DNA of 29,033 nt from Pseudomonadota bacterium (GTDB lineage: Bacteria > Pseudomonadota > Alphaproteobacteria > Rhizobiales > Xanthobacteraceae). A model generated the notes under the pieces. It saw only the letters and a program-made list of their open reading frames with translations, searched no databases and had not been told where the DNA came from. The translations under genes were made by a program, and so were the position numbers. The DNA is taken from the NCBI GenBank assembly GCA_023386635.1, contig JAEWJH010000038.1, positions 1 to 29,033 of the forward strand. Direction: 5' to 3'. Positions 8,035-16,804 of this stretch are shown piece by piece (the first letter of the stretch is position 1; the number at the start of each line of letters is the position of its first letter).

Positions 8035-8085
8035 TCCGCCGATGCAATGCCGAACGGGCCTGCGGCGCTTGCCAGCCCCGGCAGA

Positions 8086-8103
8086 AGTTTTAAAGTTAAA
8101 ACA
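8086..8103. promoter_or_regulatory. operator-like palindrome, copy 2
   Basis: The site contains GTTTTAA-AG-TTAAAAC, a perfect inverted repeat with 7-bp arms, and aligns with copy 1 over 18 bp, sharing TTTTAAA and the right-arm AAAA. It ends 41 bases before the ATG of the periplasmic receptor gene at 8145, near where its promoter should lie. Confidence 0.62.
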
Positions 8104-8144
8104 ATTGCTGAGCACGACCAGAGCTCAGTTTGGGAGGAGCAACC

Positions 8145-9305
8145 ATGTTGTCGCGCGTTTTCTCGCGTCTGTGCCTTTCCGCCGCGTCCGTGCTTGTGTC
8201 GGTCACGGCCGTTTCCGCAGCGGATATCACCGTCGGTTTCGTCACCTCCCTGAGCGGGCCGGGCGCCTCGATCGGCATCCCTTATGAAAAGGGTATCCTC
8301 GCCGGCGAGGCCTATGTGAGCAAGATCGGCGACGTGAAGGTCAAGCTGATCCGGCTCGACGATGCGTCCGACCCATCCGCCGCGACGCGCAACGCGCGCA
8401 AGCTGGTGGAAGAAGAAAAAGTCGACGTGCTGATGGGCACGTCCGGCGTGCCGGGCACCATCGCCATGGCCGTGGTCGCCGCAGAAACAAAGACGCCGAT
8501 CATCTCACTCACGCCGGCAACCCAGCCGCAGAGCCCGAACGGCCAATGGCTGATCTCCATTCCGCAGCCGCCGCCGCTGATGGTCGCCGCCGTGGTGGAA
8601 CGCATGGCGCAGGACAAGGTCAAGCGCGCCGCCTATATCGGCTTCAGCGATTCCTGGGGCGATCTCGTCTACAGCGCGCTGACGCAGAACGCGCCCACCA
8701 AGAACATCGAGGTCGTCACCAACGAGCGCTATGCGCGCGCCGACACCTCCGTCACAGGCCAGACCCTGAAGATCATCGCGGCGCGGCCCGACGCCGTCAT
8801 CACCGGCGGCTCGGGAACGCCCGGAGCGCTGCCCTATCTCGCGCTCGCCGAGCGCGGCTTCAAGGGTGGCCTCTACGGCACCCATGCGCTGATCAATCCG
8901 GACTTCGTGCGCGTCGGCGGCAAGGCGGTGAACGGCGTGATCGCGCCGACCGGTCCGGTGATCGTCGCCGAGCAGCTGCCCGACGACAATCCGACCAAGA
9001 AAATCTCGCTCGCATTCCGCGACGTCTATCAGAAGGTCAACAACGCCCCGACCGGCGACGCCTTCTCCGCTTATTCGTTCGACGCCTGGCTGGTGTTCGC
9101 CGATGCGGCCAAGCGCGCGCTGCAAAAGGCACAGCCGGGCACGCCGCAATTCCGCGAAGCCTTCCGCGACGCCATGCTGGCGACCAAGGAAGTGGTCGGC
9201 ACCCACGGCGTCTACAACTTCAAGCCGGGCAGCCCGTTCGGCGTCGACGAGCGCGCCCGCGTGCTCGTCCAGTTGCAGGACGGCAAGTGGAAGCTGCTGA
9301 AGTAA
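8145..9305 (+). CDS. ABC transporter substrate-binding protein, branched-chain amino acid/aromatic type (LivK-like)
   Basis: This 386-residue periplasmic receptor of the Peripla_BP_6 (LivK/LIVBP) family starts with a Sec signal peptide (hydrophobic stretch LCLSAASVLVSVTAVSA, cleavage expected before ADITVGFV). The mature start ITVGFVTSLSGPGASIG is the standard lobe-1 strand and ligand loop. The ATG at 8145 is favoured by a GGGAGGAG site; an in-frame TTG at 8130 lacks one. It is the first gene of the plus-strand operon and serves the permeases and ATPases downstream. Many receptors of this family in alphaproteobacteria bind aromatic acids such as benzoate derivatives rather than amino acids. 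Location opposite a ring-oxygenase operon with a shared operator supports an aromatic ligand here, as an inference. Confidence 0.94.
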   Translation: MLSRVFSRLCLSAASVLVSVTAVSAADITVGFVTSLSGPGASIGIPYEKGILAGEAYVSKIGDVKVKLIRLDDASDPSAATRNARKLVEEEKVDVLMGTSGVPGTIAMAVVAAETKTPIISLTPATQPQSPNGQWLISIPQPPPLMVAAVVERMAQDKVKRAAYIGFSDSWGDLVYSALTQNAPTKNIEVVTNERYARADTSVTGQTLKIIAARPDAVITGGSGTPGALPYLALAERGFKGGLYGTHALINPDFVRVGGKAVNGVIAPTGPVIVAEQLPDDNPTKKISLAFRDVYQKVNNAPTGDAFSAYSFDAWLVFADAAKRALQKAQPGTPQFREAFRDAMLATKEVVGTHGVYNFKPGSPFGVDERARVLVQLQDGKWKLLK

Positions 9306-9373
9306 TCCGCGCGTTGTCTTAACGTCCCGAGTCGCGGGGAACACGATGTCGCTTCCGCATCGTCACGATCAGG

Positions 9374-9395
9374 CCGCGCGCGCCGCAGCGCGCGG
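9374..9395 (+). other. intercistronic GC hairpin between receptor and permease genes
   Basis: A perfect 8-bp stem (CCGCGCGC / GCGCGCGG) with a six-base loop lies in the 111-bp gap between the receptor stop and the LivH start. There is no following T-run, so it is not a standard terminator. Such hairpins commonly protect the 3' end of a receptor message and reduce expression of the membrane genes, which would suit the need for excess periplasmic receptor. This role is inferred. Confidence 0.45.
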
Positions 9396-9416
9396 TCCCA
9401 GCACGGCGCGCCGCGC

Positions 9417-10484
9417 ATGACGTGGGAGATCGCCCTTCTGCTGGTGCAGGATGGCATCTCCACCGGTGCGATCTACGTGCTGGTGGCGCTGGGGATCGTG
9501 CTGATCTTCCTCGTCACCCGCGTCATCTTCGTACCGTTCGGCGACGTGGTCGGCTATGCGGCGCTGACGCTGGCGGCGCTGCAACTCGGACAGATGCCGG
9601 GCACCGTCTGGCTGGTGCTCACACTCGCCGCCATCGCGACCGTGATGGAGGTCTATACCCTCGCCCGTCAGGGCGACGCCCATCGCATTCCCCGCGCGCT
9701 GCTGTTCTATGCCGCGCTGCCGATCCTGCCGGCGGCTGTGGTATATTTCGCGTCGATGCATGCGCTGCCGATGTGGCTCGCCACGCTGCTCACCATCGCG
9801 GTGGTGCTGCCGATCTCGCCGCTCCTCTACCGTATCGCGTTCCGGCCGCTCGCCGATGCGTCGGTGCTGGTGCTGCTGATCGTCGCGGTCGCCGTGCACT
9901 TCGCCATGTCAGGGCTGGCGCTTCTGTACTTCGGCCCCGAGGGCTTCCGCACCGAGCCGATGACCCGCGCCTTCTTCGACCTCGGCGCGCTGACCATCTC
10001 CGGCCAGAGCATCCTGATCGTCGTCTCGTCGGCGCTGTTCAGCTTCCTTCTCTATCTCGTGTTCGAGCGCACACTGATCGGCAAGGCGCTGCGTGCCACC
10101 GCGGTGAACCGCGTCGGCGCGCGGCTGGTCGGCATCCTGCCGTCGACCACCGGCGCCACGGCATTCCTGATCGCTTCGCTGCTCGCCGCCATTTCCGGCA
10201 TTCTGATCGGACCGATTGCTACGCTGTATTACGACTCCGGCTTCCTGATCGGGCTGAAAGCCTTTGTCGGCGCCATCATCGGCGGTCTCGTCAGCTATCC
10301 GGCCACCGCCGTCGGCGCGATCATGGTCGGCATCTTTGAAAGCTTCGCGTCGTTCTGGGATAGCGCGCTCAAGGAAGTGATCGTGTTCTCGTCGCTGATC
10401 CCGATCCTGATCTGGCAGTCGTTCACGTCGCACACCGGCGTCGAGGAAGAGATCGAGGAAGACGAGAGCGAGGGGCAGGCCTGA
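9417..10484 (+). CDS. branched-chain amino acid-type ABC transporter permease (LivH-like)
   Basis: This 355-residue integral membrane protein of the LivH/BPD_transp_2 family opens with QDGISTGAIYVLVALGIVLIF, the usual first helix of LivH, and continues with about eight to nine hydrophobic segments. The conserved cytoplasmic region FERTLIGKALRATAVNRVGARLVGI is the coupling site for the ATPase. It is longer than typical LivH (about 290) owing to an inserted segment around residues 75-125 and an acidic tail (EEEIEEDESEGQA). The ATG at 9417 has only a weak upstream site. It overlaps the next gene by one base (TGATG). It forms the transmembrane channel with the LivM half of the downstream fusion. 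Confidence 0.92.
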   Translation: MTWEIALLLVQDGISTGAIYVLVALGIVLIFLVTRVIFVPFGDVVGYAALTLAALQLGQMPGTVWLVLTLAAIATVMEVYTLARQGDAHRIPRALLFYAALPILPAAVVYFASMHALPMWLATLLTIAVVLPISPLLYRIAFRPLADASVLVLLIVAVAVHFAMSGLALLYFGPEGFRTEPMTRAFFDLGALTISGQSILIVVSSALFSFLLYLVFERTLIGKALRATAVNRVGARLVGILPSTTGATAFLIASLLAAISGILIGPIATLYYDSGFLIGLKAFVGAIIGGLVSYPATAVGAIMVGIFESFASFWDSALKEVIVFSSLIPILIWQSFTSHTGVEEEIEEDESEGQA

Positions 10485-12265
10485 TGCCCGCGATCACGCG
10501 TCTCCTCTTCGTCGTCGCGATCGCGTTTCTCGCGGCCGCGCCGTTCCTGTTCGGTAGCTTCACCATCACGCTGCTCAACTACATCGCCATCTACGCGATG
10601 GCGACGCTCGGCCTCGTGCTGCTCACCGGCGTCGGCGGGCTGACATCGTTCGGACAGGCCGCCTTCGTCGGTATCGGTGCCTACGCCACCGCCTGGTACA
10701 CCGCGACGCAAGGCGGTTCGCCGTGGATCGGCCTCATCCTGTCGCTCGCCATGACCGCCGTGGTCGCGACCGTGCTCGGCGCGGCGACGCTGCGGCTTAG
10801 CGGACATTTCCTGCCGCTCAGCACCATTGCCTGGGGCATCGCGATCTTCTTCCTGTTCGGCAATCTCGACATGCTCGGCCGTTACAGCGGCCTGTCCGGC
10901 ATTCCCGCGATCCGCATCGGCTCCCTCTCGTTCGAAGGCACCACCGCCGCCTATTACTTCTGCTGGATCGTGCTCGGCCTGGTGATGCTGCTCTGCCGCA
11001 ATCTTCTGGATTCCCGACAGGGCCGCGCCATCCGCGCGCTGCGCGGCGGCAGCGCGCTGGTCGAGAGCCTCGCGATCAACGCCTTCCGCATGCGCCTTGC
11101 CGTGTTCGTGCTCGGCGGCGTGCTCGCCGGTCTGTCCGGCTGGCTCTACGCGCATGTGCAGCGCTATGTCGGCCCCGCGCCGTTCGACGTGCGCGCCGGC
11201 ATCGAACTCCTGCTGATGGCGCTGGTCGGCGGCGCCGGACAGATCGTCGGTGCGGTGATCGGCTCGGCCATCGTCACGCTGATCAAGAATATCCTGCAGG
11301 ATGTGCTACCGGCCTTCACCCGCTACAGCGCGCAGCTCGAAGTCGTCGTGTTCGGCGTGCTGTTCATCGTGCTGTTGCAGAAGGCGCGCGGCGGCGTCGT
11401 GCTGATGATCAAGCGATTGCTGCCGCGGCCGAAGCCGCGCCCGGTGGTCGACGCGCCCGGGCTGCCGCCGCGCGCGCATCAGCCGGCGACGGCGCAAGGG
11501 AACGATAACGTACCTGTTCTCAGCGTCCAGAATGCGGTGAAGCGGTTCGGCGCGCTGATCGCCGTCAACGATGTCAGTTTCGAGGTGCGTGCCGGCGAGG
11601 TGTTCGGCCTGATCGGCCCGAACGGCGCCGGCAAGAGCACGCTGCTCAACCTCATCACCGGCGTGCTGAAGCCGAACGGCGGCACCATCCGTTTTCAAGG
11701 CAGCGACATCACCACGCTGCCGTCGCGGCGCATCGCCGCCGCCGGCATGGCGCGCACCTTCCAGCATGTGAAGCTGCGCCCCAACATGACCTGCCTCGAC
11801 AACGTGATGCTCGGCCTCTATCCGCGCACCGGCGCGGGTTTCTTCGCCGGCGCGATGCGTCTCGACCGGAAGGAAGAAGCCTCGGCGCGCCATGAGGCCC
11901 TGCGGCAGTTGCAGCGCGTCGGCCTCGGCGAGAAATACGGCGACCTCGCCGGCAATCTCGCGCTCGGCCAGCAGCGTCTGCTCGAAGTCGCACGCGCTCT
12001 CGCCGCCGATCCGACCTTGATGATCCTCGACGAGCCAGCCGCCGGCCTGCGCCGTCTCGAGAAACAGACTTTGTCCGACCTGCTGCGCGGACTGCGCGCC
12101 GAGGGCATGACCATTGTGCTGGTCGAGCACGACATGGAATTCGTCATGAACCTGGTCGATCGCATCGTCGTCGTCGATTTCGGCGCCAAGCTCGCCGAGG
12201 GCGTGCCGGCGACGATCCGCGCCGATGCGCGCGTGCAGGAAGCCTATCTCGGAGGCGTCGCATGA
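10484..12265 (+). CDS. LivM-LivG fusion: ABC transporter permease/ATP-binding protein
   Basis: This single 593-residue chain joins a LivM permease (about 1-310, with multiple membrane helices and LTGVGGLTSFGQAAFVGIGA) to a LivG ATPase (about 345-593) through a proline-rich linker (RPKPRPVVDAPGLPPR). The ATPase has Walker A GPNGAGKST (378-386), a Q-loop near Gln427, a signature LALGQQ (492-497), Walker B LMILDEPAAG (512-521) and the switch His about 549. In most bacteria LivM and LivG are separate genes; this fused form is known in some Hyphomicrobiales and Burkholderiales. Reading is uninterrupted. The ATG overlaps the LivH stop, and the 3' end overlaps livF (ATGA), so all transporter parts are coupled. 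The Walker A Lys and Walker B Glu are present, so the protein should be active. Confidence 0.94.
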   Translation: MPAITRLLFVVAIAFLAAAPFLFGSFTITLLNYIAIYAMATLGLVLLTGVGGLTSFGQAAFVGIGAYATAWYTATQGGSPWIGLILSLAMTAVVATVLGAATLRLSGHFLPLSTIAWGIAIFFLFGNLDMLGRYSGLSGIPAIRIGSLSFEGTTAAYYFCWIVLGLVMLLCRNLLDSRQGRAIRALRGGSALVESLAINAFRMRLAVFVLGGVLAGLSGWLYAHVQRYVGPAPFDVRAGIELLLMALVGGAGQIVGAVIGSAIVTLIKNILQDVLPAFTRYSAQLEVVVFGVLFIVLLQKARGGVVLMIKRLLPRPKPRPVVDAPGLPPRAHQPATAQGNDNVPVLSVQNAVKRFGALIAVNDVSFEVRAGEVFGLIGPNGAGKSTLLNLITGVLKPNGGTIRFQGSDITTLPSRRIAAAGMARTFQHVKLRPNMTCLDNVMLGLYPRTGAGFFAGAMRLDRKEEASARHEALRQLQRVGLGEKYGDLAGNLALGQQRLLEVARALAADPTLMILDEPAAGLRRLEKQTLSDLLRGLRAEGMTIVLVEHDMEFVMNLVDRIVVVDFGAKLAEGVPATIRADARVQEAYLGGVA

Positions 12266-12984
12266 GCACGCTGCTCGCCGTCGAGGACCTGCATGTCGCC
12301 TACGGCAAGGTCGAGGCCGTCAGCGGCGTTTCGCTGGAGATGCAGACCGGCCAGATCGTCACAGTGATCGGCCCGAACGGCGCCGGCAAGACGACGATGC
12401 TCGCCGCCATCATGGGCCTGCTTCCGTCAACCGGCACGGTGCGCTACGACGGCGCCGACATGCGCCGCTTCGGCACCGAGGAGCGCGTCCGCCGCGGCAT
12501 CTGCCTGGTGCCGGAGAGCCGCGAACTCTTCACGGAGATGACGGTCGCGGATAATCTTATCCTCGGCGCTTATACGCACTGGAGCGACCGCAAGGCGCTC
12601 GATGCCGAACTCGACCAGGTCTATGCCCGCTTCCCGCGGCTCTCCGAGCGCCGCAAGCAGCTTGCCGGAACGCTCTCCGGCGGCGAGCGGCAGATGCTGG
12701 CGCTCGGCCGCGCGCTGATGGCGAAGCCGCGCCTGCTGCTGCTCGACGAGCCGAGCCTCGGCCTCGCGCCGCTGATCGTGCGCGAGATCTTCCGCATCGT
12801 CATGAGCCTGCGCGAACTCGGCGTGTCGATCCTGCTGGTCGAGCAGAATGCGCGCGCGGCGCTGGAGACGGCCGACTACGGCTATGTGCTGGAGACCGGC
12901 AGCATCGTCCACAGCGGGCCGGCTGCCGGCCTAATCCACGATCCGAAAGTCATCGCCAGCTATCTCGGCGGCAAGGTGGAATGA
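12262..12984 (+). CDS. ABC transporter ATP-binding protein (LivF-like)
   Basis: This 240-residue ATPase is the second nucleotide-binding subunit of the importer. It has Walker A GPNGAGKTT (37-45), signature LSGGERQ (138-144), Walker B LLLLDEPSLGLAP (158-170) and a switch region ILLVEQNARAAL, characteristic of LivF. Length is standard. It overlaps the preceding fusion gene and the following ligase gene by four bases each (ATGA), placing transporter and ligase in one operon. Confidence 0.95.
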   Translation: MSTLLAVEDLHVAYGKVEAVSGVSLEMQTGQIVTVIGPNGAGKTTMLAAIMGLLPSTGTVRYDGADMRRFGTEERVRRGICLVPESRELFTEMTVADNLILGAYTHWSDRKALDAELDQVYARFPRLSERRKQLAGTLSGGERQMLALGRALMAKPRLLLLDEPSLGLAPLIVREIFRIVMSLRELGVSILLVEQNARAALETADYGYVLETGSIVHSGPAAGLIHDPKVIASYLGGKVE

Positions 12985-14597
12985 GCAGCGCGACCAACGC
13001 ATCGGCCTTGCGGCGGCGCTGGATCGACGCCTTCGCGCCGGAGGAACGAACGTTGCCGGCGATGCTGCAGCGTCAGGCGACGGCGAACGGCGACGCGCCG
13101 CTGGTCACCTTCGGCGACACCACACTTACTTATAACGCCGCCTGCGCCGCCGCGGCCCGCTGCGCCGGCGCGTTACAGGCGGCGGGCGTAAACGCCGGCG
13201 ACCGCGTCGCCATCATCTGCTCGAACCGGATCGAGTTCATCGAACTTCTGCTCGGCTGCGCCTGGCTCGGCGCGGTGCTGGTGCCGCTCAACACCGCCTC
13301 GCGCGGACCGCAGCTTCAGCACATGCTGTCGAACAGCGGCGCGGGGCTGCTGGTGCTCGAAACAAGTCTCGCCGACAATCTCGCGCTGCTCGATCCGGCG
13401 TCGCTCGCCATCGAGACGATCTGGACCATCGGCGCAGCCGTGCCAATCGCGCTGTCCGCGACAATCGCCCCGATGCCGCGCGAGGCCCCGCCGCTGCCAC
13501 CGGCTTCCGTGCGGCCCGGCGACATGGCACTGATCCTCTACACGTCCGGCACCACCGGCCTGTCGAAGGGCGTGTGCTGCCCGCACGCGCAGTATTTCTT
13601 GTGGGGCGTCAACACAGCCGCGCTGCTGGAGCTGCGCGAGGGCGACGTGCTCTGCACGACGCTTCCGCTGTTTCATACCAACGCACTCAATACCTTTTAT
13701 CAGGCCGTGCTGATCGGCGGCCATGTCCATTACGAAACGCGCTTCTCCGCGTCCGGCTTCTTCGATGCGCTGACGCGCTCGAACGCCACGGTGACCTATC
13801 TGCTCGGCGCCATGGTTCCGATCCTGCTCTCGCGCCCGGCCGACGCGGCGGAGCGCAACCACCGCACGCGGATCGCGCTCGCGCCCGGTGTGCCGGCGCG
13901 CTTCCACGACGATTTCATCGCGCGCACCGGCATCCGTCTGCTCGAAGGCTGGGCCTCGACCGAAACCAATTTCGCCATCGGCGCGCCGATCGACCGGCAG
14001 CAGCCCGGCTGCATGGGGCCGCTGTTCGACGGCTTCGACGCACGTGTGGTCGACGATCAGGACAATCCGGTTTCGGATGGCACCGCCGGCGAGCTGGTCG
14101 TGCGTGCCGACGATCCCTTCGCATTCGCCACCGGCTATTTCGGCGCCGACGACAAGACCGTGGAAGCCTGGCGCAATCTCTGGTTCCACACCGGCGACCG
14201 CGTGATCCGCCAGCCCGATGGCTATTTTCGTTTCGTTGACCGCGTGAAGGACGCGATCCGCCGCCGCGGCGAGAACATTTCCTCCTATGAGGTCGAGCAG
14301 GTGCTGCTCAGCCATCCGGCCATCGCCAATGCCGCCGTGTTTCCGGTGCGCTCCGAACTCGCCGAGGACGAGGTGATGGCGGCGGTGATCCTGCGCGACG
14401 GTGCGTCACTGGCGCCGGCGGAGCTGATCGCCTATTGCGAACCGCGCCTCGCCTATTTCGCCGTGCCGCGCTACATCGAATTCATGACCGTGCTGCCGGC
14501 GACCGAGAACGGCAAGGTGCAGAAATTCAAGCTGCGCGAGCGCGGCATCACCGCATCGACATTCGATCGCGGCCCGGTGTCGCGCAGCAAACGATAA
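12981..14597 (+). CDS. AMP-dependent acyl-CoA synthetase/ligase (second of two)
   Basis: This 538-residue adenylate-forming ligase has the phosphate loop LILYTSGTTGLSKG (about 184-197), GWASTETNF, LWFHTGDRV, then DRVKDAIRRRGENIS and the C-terminal ENGKVQKFKLR with the catalytic Lys near 512. It is of the same general type as the ligase at 3550-5193 (compare GWASTET with AWAMTET and the similar TYLLGAM / HYLGVMPP regions), so the two are probably old paralogues with different substrates or steps. Translation is coupled to livF by ATGA. Direct coupling of ligase to importer suggests that the imported acid is trapped as its CoA ester on entry. Substrate unknown. Confidence 0.94.
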   Translation: MSSATNASALRRRWIDAFAPEERTLPAMLQRQATANGDAPLVTFGDTTLTYNAACAAAARCAGALQAAGVNAGDRVAIICSNRIEFIELLLGCAWLGAVLVPLNTASRGPQLQHMLSNSGAGLLVLETSLADNLALLDPASLAIETIWTIGAAVPIALSATIAPMPREAPPLPPASVRPGDMALILYTSGTTGLSKGVCCPHAQYFLWGVNTAALLELREGDVLCTTLPLFHTNALNTFYQAVLIGGHVHYETRFSASGFFDALTRSNATVTYLLGAMVPILLSRPADAAERNHRTRIALAPGVPARFHDDFIARTGIRLLEGWASTETNFAIGAPIDRQQPGCMGPLFDGFDARVVDDQDNPVSDGTAGELVVRADDPFAFATGYFGADDKTVEAWRNLWFHTGDRVIRQPDGYFRFVDRVKDAIRRRGENISSYEVEQVLLSHPAIANAAVFPVRSELAEDEVMAAVILRDGASLAPAELIAYCEPRLAYFAVPRYIEFMTVLPATENGKVQKFKLRERGITASTFDRGPVSRSKR

Positions 14598-14612
14598 GAG
14601 CGAGGATCGACG

Positions 14613-15704
14613 ATGCGGATTGCGGTGCTGGGTGGCGGAAACGGCTCGTTCGCGGCGGCGGCCGACATGGCGGCGGCGGGACACGAGGTGCGGCTGTGGC
14701 GACGCGATCGTGATGCCGTCGCGCAACATCGCGCCAACGGCAACACCATCACCATCAAGGATTTCAGCGGCAAGCGCGACATCAAGATCGCCGACGTCAC
14801 CACCGACATCGCCGCGGCGGTGAAGGACGCGGAACTGATCCTCTGCCCCGCGCCGGCGACGGCGCAGCCCGATATCGCGAGGCTGCTCGCGCCGCATCTG
14901 CGCGACGGTCAGGTCGTTTACCTTCCGCCCGGCACATTCGGCTCGATGATCTTCGCCAAGGCGGCATGGGACGCCGGCAACCGCGCGCAGGCGTCGTTCG
15001 CGGAGACCGGCACGCTGCCGTGGCTGACCCGCAAGCATGGGCCGTTCGAGGTGGCGATCACCGTGCGCGCCAAGCGGCTCCCGACCGGCGTATTTCCGCT
15101 GGTGCGCAAGGCGCACGCGCTGTCGGTGATCTCGGCCGCGTTCCCCAACGTGATCGAGGATTGCGGCGACGCGCTCTCCGGCGCGCTGATGAATGCGGGG
15201 CCGATCATCCATCCGCCGCTGATCACCATGAATGCCGGGCCGCTCGAGCATTTCGACCGCTGGGACATCCATAAAGAAGGCACGCAGCCGGCAATCCGTC
15301 GCGTCACCAGCGCGCTCGACGCCGAGCGCATCGCCGTGCGCAGCGAGCTCGGTTACGGTGCGCCGCATTTTCCTCTCGCCGATCATTACGCCAAGGAGGG
15401 CGACGAGTGGATGTATGGCCGCGGCTCGCATGACCGGCTCACCGATTCCGGTGACTGGCGCGAGCATATCGTCCTCACCGAGCACCGCTATATGCGCGAG
15501 GACACGCGCATCGGCCTGTCGTTCCTGATTTCCGCCGCCGAACTGGCAAAAGTGCCCGCTCCTCTGGCGCGCGCCTTCGCCTCGATCGGCGGCGCGGTCT
15601 GCGGCGAGGATTTCATGCACACCGGCCGCACGCTCCACAGCCTCGGCTTCGGCCATCTCGATCGCGTCGGGCTGCAAAAGCTCCTGCACGATGGTTTCCA
15701 ATGA
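14613..15704 (+). CDS. NAD/NADP octopine/nopaline dehydrogenase family protein
   Basis: This 363-residue protein has an N-terminal Rossmann domain (VLGGGNGSFAAAADMAAAGH, residues 5-24) and a C-terminal helical domain of the octopine/nopaline dehydrogenase family (PF02317). The latter includes the conserved region NAGPIIHPPLITMNAG, whose His is the usual proton relay. Relatives reduce or oxidise 2-imino or 2-keto acids and also include ketopantoate-reductase-like enzymes. The start has a GAGCGAGGA site eight bases upstream. It lies 15 bases after the ligase and precedes a hydroxyacyl-CoA dehydrogenase, so two NAD-dependent dehydrogenases act in the same operon. Opine catabolism is not suggested by any other gene; oxidation of a secondary alcohol in the imported compound is an alternative. 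Confidence 0.9.
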   Translation: MRIAVLGGGNGSFAAAADMAAAGHEVRLWRRDRDAVAQHRANGNTITIKDFSGKRDIKIADVTTDIAAAVKDAELILCPAPATAQPDIARLLAPHLRDGQVVYLPPGTFGSMIFAKAAWDAGNRAQASFAETGTLPWLTRKHGPFEVAITVRAKRLPTGVFPLVRKAHALSVISAAFPNVIEDCGDALSGALMNAGPIIHPPLITMNAGPLEHFDRWDIHKEGTQPAIRRVTSALDAERIAVRSELGYGAPHFPLADHYAKEGDEWMYGRGSHDRLTDSGDWREHIVLTEHRYMREDTRIGLSFLISAAELAKVPAPLARAFASIGGAVCGEDFMHTGRTLHSLGFGHLDRVGLQKLLHDGFQ

Positions 15705-15717
15705 GTGTGAGCTTCCA

Positions 15718-16707
15718 ATGAGCGCGCGCGAACGCATAGCCTGCCTCGGCGCGGGCCGCATGGGCCGCGGCATCGCCATCGTGTTCGCCTATGCAGGGCA
15801 CCCGGTCGACGTGATCGACTTCAAACCGCGTGACGCGGCTGGACTGGAAACGCTGCGCGCCGATGTGATGCGCGAGGTCGGCGACACGCTGCGGATGCTG
15901 GCGCAGCTCGGCATGTTCGGCGAACAGGACGTCGAGACCATCACGCAGCGCGTCTCGGTGATCGGTTACGACGATGCGGCGAGCGCACTCGGCCGCGCGT
16001 CGGTCGTGTTCGAGGGCATTCCCGAAGTGGTGGCGATGAAGCGCGAGGCTTTCGCCGGCGCCAGCGCGATGACGGCGCCGGACGCCATCATCGCCTCGAC
16101 CACGTCCACCATTCTCGTTGACGATCTTTCCGACTCCGTGGTGCGGCCGGAGCGCTTCCTCAACGCGCACTGGCTCAATCCCGCTTATCTGGTGCCATTG
16201 GTCGAACTATCGCCCGGCAAGCGCACCGATCCGGCCGTGACCGAGCGGCTGAAGCGGCTCCTGGAATCCGTCGGCAAAGTGCCGGTCGTCTGCGCCCCGC
16301 GTCCGGGCTACATCGTGCCGCGCATACAGGCGCTGGCCATGAACGAAGCCGCGCGCATGGTCGAGGAAGGCGTCGCCAGCGCCGAGGATCTCGACAAGGC
16401 GATCAAGTACGGTTTCGGCTTCCGCTTCGCCGTGCTCGGCCTGCTCGAATTCATCGACTGGGGCGGGGGCGACATTCTCTTTTATGCGAGCCGCTATCTG
16501 ACCAAGGCGCTGGAGAGCGACCGCTACGCCGCGCCGGACATCATTGAGCGTAATATGCGTGAGGGTCGCATCGGGCTGCGCACCGGGCAAGGCTTCCTCA
16601 ATTACGAGAATCTCGATCTCGACGCCTATCGCCGCGAGCGGCTACGGGCCTTCATTGCCATGCTCGACCAGTTGAAGCTGGTGCGCCCGCCGGTGCTGAA
16701 CGACTGA
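15718..16707 (+). CDS. 3-hydroxyacyl-CoA dehydrogenase NAD-binding family protein
   Basis: This 329-residue protein has the HAD Rossmann motif CLGAGRMGRGIA (8-19), the catalytic-region stretch NAHWLNPAYLVPLVELSPG (His of HWxNP), and the family helical domain RPGYIVPRIQALAMNEAARM. A distal segment reads GFGFRFAVLGLLEFIDWGGG. The layout is that of single-function 3-hydroxybutyryl-CoA, carnitine or gulonate dehydrogenases. The chosen ATG at 15718 is 13 bases after the preceding stop. A longer in-frame reading from 15691 adds nine residues and overlaps the previous gene. The sequence TTCCAATGAG occurs twice within 30 bases here, once at the previous stop and once at this start. It probably oxidises a beta-hydroxyacyl-CoA formed after the ligase step and is the last gene of the operon. 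Confidence 0.92.
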   Translation: MSARERIACLGAGRMGRGIAIVFAYAGHPVDVIDFKPRDAAGLETLRADVMREVGDTLRMLAQLGMFGEQDVETITQRVSVIGYDDAASALGRASVVFEGIPEVVAMKREAFAGASAMTAPDAIIASTTSTILVDDLSDSVVRPERFLNAHWLNPAYLVPLVELSPGKRTDPAVTERLKRLLESVGKVPVVCAPRPGYIVPRIQALAMNEAARMVEEGVASAEDLDKAIKYGFGFRFAVLGLLEFIDWGGGDILFYASRYLTKALESDRYAAPDIIERNMREGRIGLRTGQGFLNYENLDLDAYRRERLRAFIAMLDQLKLVRPPVLND

Positions 16708-16804
16708 TTGCACGCGCGATCTTCACCTCTTCCTGCAACCAACTCTCCCTCTTTCAGGGAGCGGGAGAAGAAAGGACGCGTTCTACCGCGTGGGGAGCCG
16801 CCGC
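16708..16804. other. convergent intergenic region with short hairpins
   Basis: Two convergent operons meet across 97 bp. The spacer holds CTCCC-TCTTTCA-GGGAG (16745-16761) and ACGCG-TTCTAC-CGCGT (16776-16791), both perfect 5-bp stems. Neither has a proper T-run on either strand, so they may end transcription only weakly or with Rho. Confidence 0.4.

Larger units (their letters stand above)
8010..8144. promoter_or_regulatory. divergent promoter region between the oxygenase and ABC-transporter operons
   Basis: This 135-bp spacer separates two divergent operons and is markedly AT-rich at both ends. It contains two copies of an 18-bp palindrome (8017-8034 and 8086-8103) with the shared core TTTTAAA. 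Each lies near one start codon, suggesting that one regulator controls both directions. On the minus strand, TAAAAT within the first palindrome could serve as a -10 box, placing the transcript start near the ATG at 8009. On the plus strand the GGGAGGAG ribosome site (8132-8139) serves the ATG at 8145. Confidence 0.75.

Noticed and set aside
8130..8144. TTG start at 8130 for the LivK-type receptor
   Set aside because: The ATG at 8145 follows an ideal ribosome site and starts a normal signal peptide. The TTG would put the ribosome site inside the gene.
16745..16791. Bidirectional terminator between the two convergent operons
   Set aside because: The stems are only 5 bp and lack T-runs on either strand; noted only as short hairpins.
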